A stretch of DNA of 11,512 nucleotides from Lachnospiraceae bacterium UBA2868 (GCA_002350465.1 DEEW01000037.1:1923-13434), one strand, 5' to 3'; counted from the first letter of the stretch, positions 1 to 6,791 are shown. The notes: generated by a model from the letters alone, not told the origin. Numbers and translations are program-made.

Positions 1-957
1 CCTGCACCTGATCCCCTAAAGCGTGAGATCATAAGTGAGATCCTGCCCCTGGGAGTCAAAGCTGTTGACGGCATTATGACCATCGGAAAGGGACAGCGTA
101 TAGGAATATTTGCCGGCTCCGGTGTCGGCAAGAGCACACTTCTCGGTATGTTTGCGAGAAATACCAAGGCGGACATAAACGTTATCGCACTTATTGGAGA
201 GCGAGGCAGGGAAGTAAGGGAATTCATAGAACGGGACCTGGGCGAAGAGGGTATGGCAAGATCTGTGGTGGTTGTCGCAACAAGCGATAAGCCTGCTCTT
301 GTCCGCAGAAAAGCGGCGCAGACAGCAACCGCCATCGCCGAATACTTCCGTGATCAGGGAAGGGACGTTCTGCTGATGATGGATTCTCTGACACGTTTCT
401 CCATGGCACAGCGGGAGATAGGACTTGCAAGCGGGGAGCCGCCTGTTACAAGAGGTTATCCGCCTAGTGTATACGCACAGATGCCCAAGCTTTTAGAGAG
501 AGCGGGATGTGACGATAAGGGCTCTATTACCGGGCTGTACACCGTACTTGTAGACGGTGATGATTTTAACGAGCCTATTACAGATACTGCAAGATCAATT
601 CTCGACGGACATATAATGCTTGACCGCCGTCTTGCCCACAAAAATCATTATCCTGCCATTGATGTTCTCCAGAGTATTTCGCGATGCATGAGCCAGATTG
701 CGACAAAAGAGCATAAGGCTGTTGCCAACCGGCTAAAGACCGTACTTGCCACATACACCGAAGCCGAAGATCTGATAAATATCGGTGCATACAAGGCAGG
801 TGCGAATCCGAACATAGATTATTCAATAAAAAAAATAGATCAGGTGAATGATTTTCTCTGTCAGGATGTTGACAGCAGATATTCGCTGGATGAGGAAATA
901 CAGCTGTTGAAGGATATCTTCGCAGAAGAGAAGGAGCCTGAATCTGTACCAACATAG
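1..957 (+). CDS. fliI: FliI, flagellar export ATPase (5'-partial)
   Basis: FliI hydrolyses ATP at the cytoplasmic base of the flagellar type III export machine, working with FliH and FliJ to feed rod, hook and filament subunits into the channel. The reading frame is open from base 1, so the first ATG in view (76) is internal and roughly the first 120 residues lie outside; 318 residues remain of a family usually about 430-440. Visible motifs: Walker A GSGVGKST (115-138), Walker B LLMMD ending at 382-384, the conserved GYPPSVYAQMPKLLERAG stretch after it, and the ATPase alpha/beta signature PAIDVLQSIS (from 652). The C-terminal helical domain (YTEAEDLINIGAYKAG onward) is typical of FliI rather than an F1 subunit, and fliJ follows. 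It is intact to the stop at 955-957. The gap to fliJ is unusually long and holds a repeat-like insert. Confidence 0.97.
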   Translation, partial: PAPDPLKREIISEILPLGVKAVDGIMTIGKGQRIGIFAGSGVGKSTLLGMFARNTKADINVIALIGERGREVREFIERDLGEEGMARSVVVVATSDKPALVRRKAAQTATAIAEYFRDQGRDVLLMMDSLTRFSMAQREIGLASGEPPVTRGYPPSVYAQMPKLLERAGCDDKGSITGLYTVLVDGDDFNEPITDTARSILDGHIMLDRRLAHKNHYPAIDVLQSISRCMSQIATKEHKAVANRLKTVLATYTEAEDLINIGAYKAGANPNIDYSIKKIDQVNDFLCQDVDSRYSLDEEIQLLKDIFAEEKEPESVPT

Positions 958-964
958 TTTAAGG

Positions 965-1069
965 CTAATTGTGCGGGACCTGTCCGTCAGAGCGCCAGTC
1001 GCTCAAACAGTCCTCGCTGCTTCGCAGCTGCGGAACTCGCTTGGTGGCATCTCTGCGGCCACCCGCACG
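965..1069. repeat. Structured repeat-like insert between fliI and fliJ
   Basis: This noncoding segment fills nearly all of the fliI-fliJ gap. The outer ends GTGCGGG (971-977) and CCCGCAC (1062-1068) are perfect inverted repeats. Inside are three hairpins: GAGCG/CGCTC (990-994 with 1000-1004), GCTGC/GCAGC around TTC (1016-1020 with 1024-1028), and GGTGGC/GCCACC (1043-1048 with 1058-1063); the last shares two bases with the outer arm, so the two cannot both form completely. The block is flanked by a direct repeat TTAAGG (959-964 and 1070-1075), which could be a target-site duplication. There is no T tract, so it is not a standard terminator, and no ORF. From memory, similar wording (bottom-strand GCGAGGACTGTTTGAGCG) recurs in Lachnospiraceae genomes, which would make this a dispersed element; I cannot verify that here. 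Alternatives are an operon-internal RNA processing or attenuation site. Confidence 0.5.
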
Positions 1070-1096
1070 TTAAGGTTCTGAAATATAAAGGATAGT

Positions 1097-1540
1097 ATGG
1101 CGAGATTCAGATACAGGATGCAAAACATCCTTAATGTCAAAGAAAAGCTTGAGACGCAGGCACGGAATGAATTTGCCATTGCTGCGGCGCATGAGAGAGA
1201 AGAAGAAGAGAAACTGAATGCGCTTATAGCAAGGCGTGATGCTTACGAAGCCCATCTGAAGGATCTTGTTGGATCGGATCTTGATATCAGACAGATCAAA
1301 GAGGCCGAGGATGGTCTTGAGGTGATCAAATATCATGTGTCTCAGCAGAGGCTAAACCTGGCTGCGGCAAGACAGGAGCTTGAAGTCGCAAGGTCAAAGC
1401 TGACTGCGGCCATGCAGGATCGTAAGACTCACGAAACTCTCAAAGAAAAACAATTTGAGGAATTCAAGGCCGAAGAAGCGGCCAAGGAGAGCAAGGAAAT
1501 AGACGAGCTGGTTAGTTACCGGTTCGGATCGGCGGAGTAG
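1097..1540 (+). CDS. fliJ: FliJ, export apparatus stalk/chaperone-escort protein
   Basis: FliJ is a small antiparallel coiled coil that sits in the FliI hexamer like the gamma subunit of F1-ATPase and links it to the FlhA export gate. The 147-residue length fits the family. The N-terminus MARFRYRMQNILNVKEKLE is the characteristic FliJ start and the rest is almost wholly charged helix (E, K, A, Q, L; residues about 10-138) without proline or membrane segments. The start at 1097 is supported by that conserved N-terminus. The ribosome site is AAAGGA (1087-1092) only 4 bases from the ATG, weaker than its neighbours, and lies just after the hairpin-rich insert, so translation may be affected by it. 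Position directly after fliI is canonical. Confidence 0.93.
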   Translation: MARFRYRMQNILNVKEKLETQARNEFAIAAAHEREEEEKLNALIARRDAYEAHLKDLVGSDLDIRQIKEAEDGLEVIKYHVSQQRLNLAAARQELEVARSKLTAAMQDRKTHETLKEKQFEEFKAEEAAKESKEIDELVSYRFGSAE

Positions 1541-1563
1541 CCGCCCTAAAAGAGGAACTAAAA

Positions 1564-2427
1564 ATGGCAGACGAGTTGGAAGAAGAGCTTTCTCCGAAGG
1601 AAAAGAAGAAAAAAGAAAAAGAGGCTAAAAAAGAAGCTAAGAAAGCCGGAAAAGGGTCTAATTTTGATGCTGTTGCAACGGACAACGGCGGAATATATGC
1701 GGACGTAGACGATGAGGACGAAGGATTTTCGCCCTCCGTGCTTCTTATTGTCATACTGATAGTTGTCATCTGGATAGCTATATTAGCGCTTCTTATCAAG
1801 CTGGATATCGGCGGATTCGGATCGGGAGTGCTTCGCCCTATTCTCAAGGACATTCCCGTGATCAACAGGATACTGCCGGAGCCTGAGAGCACCGAAGAGT
1901 ATGTGGGTGATTTTGATAATCTTCCCGATGCTCTTGCGGAAATAGAGAGACTGAACAAGCAGATAGATGAACTCAAAGCGGAACTTGCAAAGGGCGGCGA
2001 TGAGGAATCTGAAGAGGTAAAGGCACTTAAAGAGGAGATAGTCAGACTCCGTACCTTTGAAGACAGTCAGGTTGAATTCCAGAAGCTCAAGACAGAGTTC
2101 TATGAGGAAGTGGTATTCTCGGATAAAGCGCCCGAGATCGAGCAGTACAAGGCTTACTATGAAGAGATAGACCCGGATAACGCCGAATATCTGTACAAGC
2201 AGGTAGTTGCCCAGCTCGAGACCGATAAGATAATGGATGAATATGTCAAAGCCTACAGCGAAATGAAGCCCAAGCAGGCGGCTGCCATATTCAATGAAAT
2301 GGGAGACAGTCTGGACCTTGTGGCCAAGATCCTGGGACATATGGACACCAGTGCGCGCGCGAAGATTCTCCAGGCTATGGACAAGGACATCGCTTCCAAA
2401 CTGACCAAGATTATGGACCCGGAGTAG
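1564..2427 (+). CDS. MotE/YlxF-like membrane coiled-coil protein with MgtE-N-like domain
   Basis: This 287-residue protein has a very lysine/glutamate-rich cytoplasmic start (residues 1-31), an acidic stretch (46-54), one transmembrane helix (about 58-79), a coiled coil (about 121-176) and a C-terminal helical domain (about 225-285) with the MKPKQAAAIFNEMGDSLDLV and ILGHMDTSARAKILQAMD pattern of MgtE N-terminal/FliG-like repeats. The same architecture is found in the proteins encoded between fliJ and fliK in Bacillus (YlxF) and in the MotE family, described as periplasmic or extracytoplasmic partners or chaperones of the motility machinery. The topology inferred is N-terminus in, coiled coil and MgtE-N domain outside. 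It is not a magnesium transporter: the CBS and multi-pass channel domains are missing. The start is set by AGAGGA (1551-1556) 7 bases upstream. The role in this organism is inferred from position and architecture only. Confidence 0.8.
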   Translation: MADELEEELSPKEKKKKEKEAKKEAKKAGKGSNFDAVATDNGGIYADVDDEDEGFSPSVLLIVILIVVIWIAILALLIKLDIGGFGSGVLRPILKDIPVINRILPEPESTEEYVGDFDNLPDALAEIERLNKQIDELKAELAKGGDEESEEVKALKEEIVRLRTFEDSQVEFQKLKTEFYEEVVFSDKAPEIEQYKAYYEEIDPDNAEYLYKQVVAQLETDKIMDEYVKAYSEMKPKQAAAIFNEMGDSLDLVAKILGHMDTSARAKILQAMDKDIASKLTKIMDPE

Positions 2428-2520
2428 ATAGGATTTAAGGGGTTAAGATTTCGCCCGCTTCAGTCGATAAAGAATATGAGTGTCAATGCACCTTGAAAAC
2501 TGAAGAGAGGAGGACCAAAA

Positions 2521-4077
2521 ATGGCAAACACTACAGTAACAAAAGTAAGCGAAATGATGCTTACGAACGTTACAGCCGGTGTCAAGGCCGGCGAACAGAA
2601 GGTTTCCGATGCCGAAGGGTTTGGCGCAGTAATGAAAGACGCCAAGGATACCACAGCAAAGGTTCAGGAGAATCAGCCCGAAAACGGTGCAAAATCATCC
2701 AGAACGGTAGTTGAATCACCCAAGAGCAAGGAAATCAAAACCGAGGATGTGGTAAAAAAAGATCCTGTCGCCAATAAGGATGACAGGGAAATGTTTACCG
2801 AAGAAGTTGCAAAAGAGGCTTCCAGGATCATGAACAAGATCAAGGAAGTGCTTGGTATAAGCGATGAAGAGCTTGAGACGGCAATGGCAAACCTCGGAAT
2901 TACCGCAGTGGATCTGCTTAATCCCATAAGCGTCAAGGAACTGTGTATGGAGCTCGGAGATGCCCCGGATTCGATCTCACTTATAACTAACGCCGAACTT
3001 TATGAAAACGTTAAAGAGATCGTAAGTTTCGTGGAAACTGCAGGTAATAAGATAGCCGCCGATTTCGGAATGACAACCGAAGGAGTTTCGGAACTTCTTG
3101 AGGACGAGACATTCGTACAGGAAGTAAATGAAGCGGTTACAAAACTTGAAAACAAAGACTTGGCGGATGTTTTTGATGCAACGGAGACAGTTTTAGCTCC
3201 CGAGCAGAACATACAGAACATTGAAACGCCAAAGCCTGACATGGATGTCGACAGATCAGCAACAACGGTTGCGGATATTAAAGATACAAACGTAACGGAA
3301 GGCACGGAAGCAAAAGCTGTTACGGTAGAGGTTACAGGAAAGCCGAACGAGGCTCCGCAGACCGGCGAGAGAGAAGTTACTCTCGATAACCCGGCCGCAA
3401 GGCAGGGAGAGAGCGTAACGGAATCATTCAAAGCGACGGTAAAAAGCGAAGAGACAAATCTCAAGGGTAACAACGAGGGATTTGAACACGCATCCAGATT
3501 TGCGGAGACTGAGAGTACAGTAGCGGCGCCCACGCAGACGGTTGTTACAACCGAAGTTAATAACCTCGGACAAGTGGTTGAAACGGTAACGAGATACTCA
3601 AATGCGGATGCGAATTCGATAATGAGCCAGGTTACCCAGTCAATCAGAGTTAACTACTCACCGGATACGACTTCGATGGAAATGCAGCTTCACCCCGCAA
3701 GCTTAGGCACGGTGAACATGAACATCGCATCAAATAACGGAGTGGTTACAGCCCATATCCTTGTAGAGAATGAAGCAGTAAAGGCAGCACTTGAAAGCCA
3801 GCTGATAACCTTGCAGCAGACATTCGAGGAACAGGGACAGAGAGTGGAAGCAGTCGAAGTTTCGGTTGCAAATTACGATCTGAACAAGGGTACAGGTTCC
3901 GATTCCGAAGGCAATACGGATCGTGAGAGAACATCCGGAGCCGGAAGAGGCGGAAGGAGACGCAGTATCAACCTTAACGATCTTGAAGACGAAGACATCG
4001 AGGAACTTTCCGATGAGGAGAAGATCTCGGCGGATATGATGGCAAGATCGGGTAACAGCGTAGATTACACAGCATAG
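2521..4077 (+). CDS. fliK: FliK, hook-length control protein
   Basis: FliK is secreted during hook growth, measures its length and triggers the export switch in FlhB to filament-type substrates. The 518-residue product has the usual layout of a variable N-terminal ruler and a conserved C-terminal hook domain. Residues about 1-90 are polar and disordered; about 91-200 form a predicted helical block (MFTEEVAKEASRIMNKIKEV onward); about 200-360 are rich in T, E, V and N. The Flg_hook domain is at about 367-460, with MEMQLHPASLGTVNMNIA, and LESQLITLQQTFEEQGQRVE as the conserved core. After it comes a basic GRGGRRR patch and an acidic tail (NLNDLEDEDIEELSDEEK). AGGAGG (2508-2513) lies 7 bases before the ATG. 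A 93-base gap separates it from the gene before; flgD begins 16 bases after its stop. The low conservation outside the C-terminus is normal for the family. Confidence 0.9.
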   Translation: MANTTVTKVSEMMLTNVTAGVKAGEQKVSDAEGFGAVMKDAKDTTAKVQENQPENGAKSSRTVVESPKSKEIKTEDVVKKDPVANKDDREMFTEEVAKEASRIMNKIKEVLGISDEELETAMANLGITAVDLLNPISVKELCMELGDAPDSISLITNAELYENVKEIVSFVETAGNKIAADFGMTTEGVSELLEDETFVQEVNEAVTKLENKDLADVFDATETVLAPEQNIQNIETPKPDMDVDRSATTVADIKDTNVTEGTEAKAVTVEVTGKPNEAPQTGEREVTLDNPAARQGESVTESFKATVKSEETNLKGNNEGFEHASRFAETESTVAAPTQTVVTTEVNNLGQVVETVTRYSNADANSIMSQVTQSIRVNYSPDTTSMEMQLHPASLGTVNMNIASNNGVVTAHILVENEAVKAALESQLITLQQTFEEQGQRVEAVEVSVANYDLNKGTGSDSEGNTDRERTSGAGRGGRRRSINLNDLEDEDIEELSDEEKISADMMARSGNSVDYTA

Positions 4078-4093
4078 TAGAAGGAGACAGCCT

Positions 4094-4783
4094 ATGTCAA
4101 CAGTAGCAAATATTGTAAACGGAGAGATCCAGAAAAACGGTGTTGCTGCTTCCGAAGCTAAGAACACAGCCAAATCGGGCGATCTTGACAAGGAAGCGTT
4201 CCTCCAGCTCTTAGTTACTCAAATGAAATACCAGGATCCGCTGGAGCCTACAGACAATACTGAATACGTTTCACAGTTAGCAACATTCTCGGAACTCGAG
4301 CAGATGACCAACCTTGTTGCATCTTCGGATCTTACACGTGCCTCACAGCTTGTAGGTCAGTATGTAACGATCAAGGATGTTAACGAGAATACTCTCGAAG
4401 AAAAAATAGTCGGCGGCAAAGTTGATTATGTTACAGTCGAGAGCGGAAAAGCATATCTTAACATCGGCGATTCCAAGTACTCTATTGATAAACTTGATTC
4501 GGTCGTTGATGAGAAGTACTTAAATGCTTACAATCTTGCAAACGAGTTTATTTCGAGCTTGAATTCACTTCCGACGCTCGCAAACCTCACAACAAGTTAC
4601 AAGGATGTAATTGATAATCTCACCGGAGTATTTGACGATATGAGTTCCTATGAGAAAGGTTTTCTCTCACAGGCACAGATCGCTGATTTCAAAAAGTATC
4701 AGGAGAGAATGAACGAACTTGTACATATTGAAGAGTCTGAGGCGGCGGCAGCAAGCACGGAAGCCGAGACCGAAGGAGCATAA
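4094..4783 (+). CDS. flgD: FlgD, hook cap/scaffolding protein
   Basis: FlgD forms the temporary cap under which FlgE subunits polymerise into the hook and is exported through the flagellar channel. The conserved N-terminal domain is clear at residues 31-74: LDKEAFLQLLVTQMKYQDPL followed by PTDNTEYVSQLATFSELEQM. Residues about 83-140 (ASQLVGQYVTIKDV onward) resemble the Tudor-like beta domain of short Gram-positive FlgD proteins. The product is 229 residues, about 90 longer than the roughly 140-residue Bacillus type; the extra C-terminus (about 141-229) looks helical, ends in an acidic A/E-rich tail, and does not look like the Ig-like domain of enterobacterial FlgD. The start is set by AAGGAG (4081-4086) with a 7-base spacer. 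Its position between fliK and the TIGR02530 gene is canonical. Confidence 0.94.
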   Translation: MSTVANIVNGEIQKNGVAASEAKNTAKSGDLDKEAFLQLLVTQMKYQDPLEPTDNTEYVSQLATFSELEQMTNLVASSDLTRASQLVGQYVTIKDVNENTLEEKIVGGKVDYVTVESGKAYLNIGDSKYSIDKLDSVVDEKYLNAYNLANEFISSLNSLPTLANLTTSYKDVIDNLTGVFDDMSSYEKGFLSQAQIADFKKYQERMNELVHIEESEAAAASTEAETEGA

Positions 4784-4812
4784 CAACAATTGTTCAGGTA
4801 AGGAGGTAAGCT

Positions 4813-5205
4813 ATGAAGGTTTTATCCGGACAGTTCCCCTCTATCGAACAGGCAGCAAACGATTATCTTGAAAAAGGCTCAGGCAGCGAAGTCGTACGAA
4901 AAGGTACACGATCATTCGCAGACGTCCTTGAGGACAAGCAAAAGGAAGTATCCGTACCGAAGTTTTCCAAACACGCAGTAAACCGCCTGTCCGAAAGAAA
5001 CATAGAGATTTCGGATGGACTCATGGAAAGACTTTCCGCAGGGATGCAGGCTGCAGGGCAGAAGGGAATAAACGAATCGCTGGTAATGGTTGACCAGTTA
5101 GCATTCATAGTAAATGTTAAAAATCAAACCGTTATAACCGCTCTCGACGGTAACGAAACAGATCAAAATGTTTTTACAAATATAGACGGAGCGGTAATAG
5201 CTTAA
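4813..5205 (+). CDS. TIGR02530-type conserved flagellar operon protein
   Basis: A 130-residue protein of the small family usually annotated only as 'flagellar operon protein' and found between flgD and flgE in Firmicutes and some other bacteria. The conserved core is residues 51-128: FSKHAVNRLSERNIEIS, then AGQKGINESLVMVDQLAFIV, then NVKNQTVITALDG and VFTNIDGAVI. The N-terminal 50 residues are variable and polar. There is no signal peptide or membrane helix. The function is not established as far as I know; its constant place between hook cap and hook genes suggests a role in hook assembly or in the export order of hook proteins, which is inference. AGGAGG (4801-4806) lies 6 bases before the ATG, giving a firm start. 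A 93-base structured leader separates it from flgE. Confidence 0.88.
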   Translation: MKVLSGQFPSIEQAANDYLEKGSGSEVVRKGTRSFADVLEDKQKEVSVPKFSKHAVNRLSERNIEISDGLMERLSAGMQAAGQKGINESLVMVDQLAFIVNVKNQTVITALDGNETDQNVFTNIDGAVIA

Positions 5206-5233
5206 GAAACAGCAGGTGGGATCGGACCGATAA
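5206..5233 (+). promoter_or_regulatory. Candidate sigma-28 (FliA/SigD) promoter before flgE
   Basis: ACCGATAA (5226-5233) matches seven of eight bases of the flagellar sigma-28 -10 consensus GCCGATAA. GAAA (5206-5209), three of four to the TAAA -35 box, lies 16 bases upstream. It would start transcription near 5240, 60 bases before flgE. Caution: the -10 motif also occurs inside genes here (2221-2228 and 8392-8399) without a -35 partner, so chance matches happen, and hook genes are more often transcribed before sigma-28 acts. Confidence 0.3.
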
Positions 5234-5270
5234 GGAGATCCCGGGTAAGTCCCCGAATGACAGACGGGAC
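5218..5270 (+). other. Two potential hairpins in the flgE leader
   Basis: The gap before flgE contains GGGATC (5218-5223) pairing with GATCCC (5237-5242) around a 13-base loop that begins and ends with GGA, and then GTCCC (5249-5253) pairing with GGGAC (5266-5270). A smaller competing hairpin ATCG/CGAT (5221-5224 with 5228-5231) is also possible. The structures end 13 bases before the flgE ribosome site (GGAGG, 5284-5288). This could be a regulatory leader or an RNA processing site; it does not resemble a c-di-GMP riboswitch core that I know. Confidence 0.35.
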
Positions 5271-5298
5271 GGCATAATAATTTGGAGGTAAATGCCTT

Positions 5299-6711
5299 AT
5301 GATGAGATCACTTTTTTCCGGAGTTGCCGGACTTAAAACGCATCAGACCAAGATGGACGTTATCGGTAATAATATAGCAAACGTTAATACGGTTGCGTAC
5401 AAATCACAGAACGTAACATTCCAGGAACTCATGTATCAGACAACACAGAACGCATCAGCGGCAAACGCTGAAACGGGTCGTGGCGGTATCAATGCCAAGC
5501 AGATAGGTCTCGGTGTTCAGACGGGTGCCATTAATGCCAATATATCAACATCGGGCGCAAGCCAGACAACGGGCAATCCCTTCGACGTACAGATCAAGGG
5601 TGACAGCTTCTTCGTTGTAAGCGATGGATCAAATAACTATTTCACAAGAGCAGGTGCGTTCTATGTAGACGGAATGGGCAACCTTGCAATGACATCAAAC
5701 GGATATACGGTTATGGGCTGGCAGGAGGATCCGACCAAGCCCGGAACGATCATTAAGGATACGGTTTCGCCCCTTAAGATAATGTCTGCAGAAAACCTTG
5801 TATCTTCTCCCGAACAGACAACTCAGTCATATCTTTCAGGCGTTATTGATAAGAACAGCACACAGCTTACATCTACAGACGGACTTATCGTAAATGTCGG
5901 TATTTATGACGATCTCGGATACAGCTACAATCTTAAGCTCTCAATAAAAGATACCGGAACTTCCATGACGGACGGTAAATACAGCTTTGAAGTAGCGGAT
6001 CTCATCGATTCAAAGGGATACAGCCTGTTACATAAAAAGAGTGAAGCGGGATATGAGAAGACCGGTTATGACGCAGACGGAGGTCCCGGCGCAGGTGGAG
6101 CAACGGGTTATCCCAAATCCGTTACACTTGATAAGACTACTCTCAGCTACGACACTAAGACAGGTAAGAGCCTTGATGTTGATGCAGCGGGCAATGACCT
6201 CCCGTTCACAATCACAATAGGCGGCATTGATGCTTTTCAGTCAACCATTAAACTTGGGGCCGGCAAGTCCACAATGTACGATAATAAAGGGACATCAACA
6301 ATCAAGGGTAATGCCGGTGACTATGACGGTAACTACGCGGGACGTAAGGTTGGTGAGATGAGCGGCGTTGCTATCGCACAGGACGGTAAGATCACGGCTT
6401 CATACGACAACGGTACAACAAAGCTCTTGGGACAGATCGCGGTTGCCAACTTTGCCAACCCTTCAGGTCTTGAGAAGATCGGAGATAACCTTTACCAGAC
6501 AACACCCAACTCAGGCGCGTTTGACGGCATTGGTGAGGACATAACGGCAGGATCGGGAGCCCTTTCAACAGGCGTTCTGGAAATGTCAAACGTTGACCTT
6601 TCCGCAGAGTTTACCGATATGATCACAACACAGAGAGGTTTCCAGGCAAACAGCCGTATAATCACGGTTTCGGATTCAATGCTTGAGGAACTTACAAACC
6701 TTAAGAGATAA
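5299..6711 (+). CDS. flgE: FlgE, flagellar hook protein
   Basis: FlgE polymerises outside the cell into the curved hook that joins rod to filament. The 470-residue product shows both terminal D0 segments: N-terminal SLFSGVAGLKTHQTKMDVIG and NNIANVNTVAYKSQNVTFQE (residues about 4-44), and C-terminal GVLEMSNVDLSAEFTDMITT followed by QRGFQANSRIITVSD and MLEELTNLKR. The middle, about residues 75-420, is the usual variable, G/T/S/N-rich beta domain; GDSFFVVSDG and YFTRAGAFYVDGMGNLAMTS are conserved FlgE/F/G motifs. There is no signal peptide, as expected for a type III substrate. Two adjacent ATGs exist (5299 and 5302); GGAGG (5284-5288) is 10 bases from the first, which I prefer. It is followed by the palindrome instead of the usual flbD. 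Confidence 0.95.
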   Translation: MMRSLFSGVAGLKTHQTKMDVIGNNIANVNTVAYKSQNVTFQELMYQTTQNASAANAETGRGGINAKQIGLGVQTGAINANISTSGASQTTGNPFDVQIKGDSFFVVSDGSNNYFTRAGAFYVDGMGNLAMTSNGYTVMGWQEDPTKPGTIIKDTVSPLKIMSAENLVSSPEQTTQSYLSGVIDKNSTQLTSTDGLIVNVGIYDDLGYSYNLKLSIKDTGTSMTDGKYSFEVADLIDSKGYSLLHKKSEAGYEKTGYDADGGPGAGGATGYPKSVTLDKTTLSYDTKTGKSLDVDAAGNDLPFTITIGGIDAFQSTIKLGAGKSTMYDNKGTSTIKGNAGDYDGNYAGRKVGEMSGVAIAQDGKITASYDNGTTKLLGQIAVANFANPSGLEKIGDNLYQTTPNSGAFDGIGEDITAGSGALSTGVLEMSNVDLSAEFTDMITTQRGFQANSRIITVSDSMLEELTNLKR

Positions 6712-6717
6712 TAACCG

Positions 6718-6791
6718 CTAGGGTGTTAAAGGGTTGTCAAAGGGGACGGTTCTTTTTGTCAGAAAGAACCGTCCCCGATGACAACCCCTAG
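6718..6791. repeat. Long palindromic element between flgE and motA
   Basis: A near-perfect inverted repeat. The inner stem is GGGGACGGTTCTTT (6742-6755) against AAAGAACCGTCCCC (6763-6776), 14 bp with a 7-base loop. After a 2x2 internal loop the outer stem is GGGTTGTCA (6731-6739) against TGACAACCC (6779-6787). CTAGGG (6718-6723) and CCCTAG (6786-6791) can close the ends in an alternative alignment in which the left arm has a 9-base bulge. TTGTCA occurs at 6734 and 6756 and inverted at 6779. The right arm is followed by GACATTTACA rather than a T tract, so it is not a classic intrinsic terminator, though it could slow transcription or act as an RNA barrier. From memory, GGGGACGGTTCTTTTTGTC-like palindromes are dispersed in Clostridia genomes; unverified here. 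No transposase lies nearby. Confidence 0.7.

Noticed and set aside
1564..2427. Magnesium transporter MgtE
   Set aside because: Only an MgtE-N-like helical domain is present; CBS domains and the multi-pass channel are missing, and the context is flagellar.
2428..2520. Possible small gene or promoter before fliK
   Set aside because: The 93 bases show no ORF with a ribosome site other than that of fliK and no convincing -35/-10 pair.
3000..3533. Antisense ORF (177 codons) opposite fliK
   Set aside because: Ser/Val/Thr-rich shadow of the fliK coding bias; no recognisable domain.
5206..5298. c-di-GMP or other known riboswitch in the flgE leader
   Set aside because: No recognisable conserved riboswitch core; only two short hairpins are seen.
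6742..6776. Intrinsic terminator after flgE
   Set aside because: The stem is strong but no T tract follows the right arm; the T run lies within the stem and loop.
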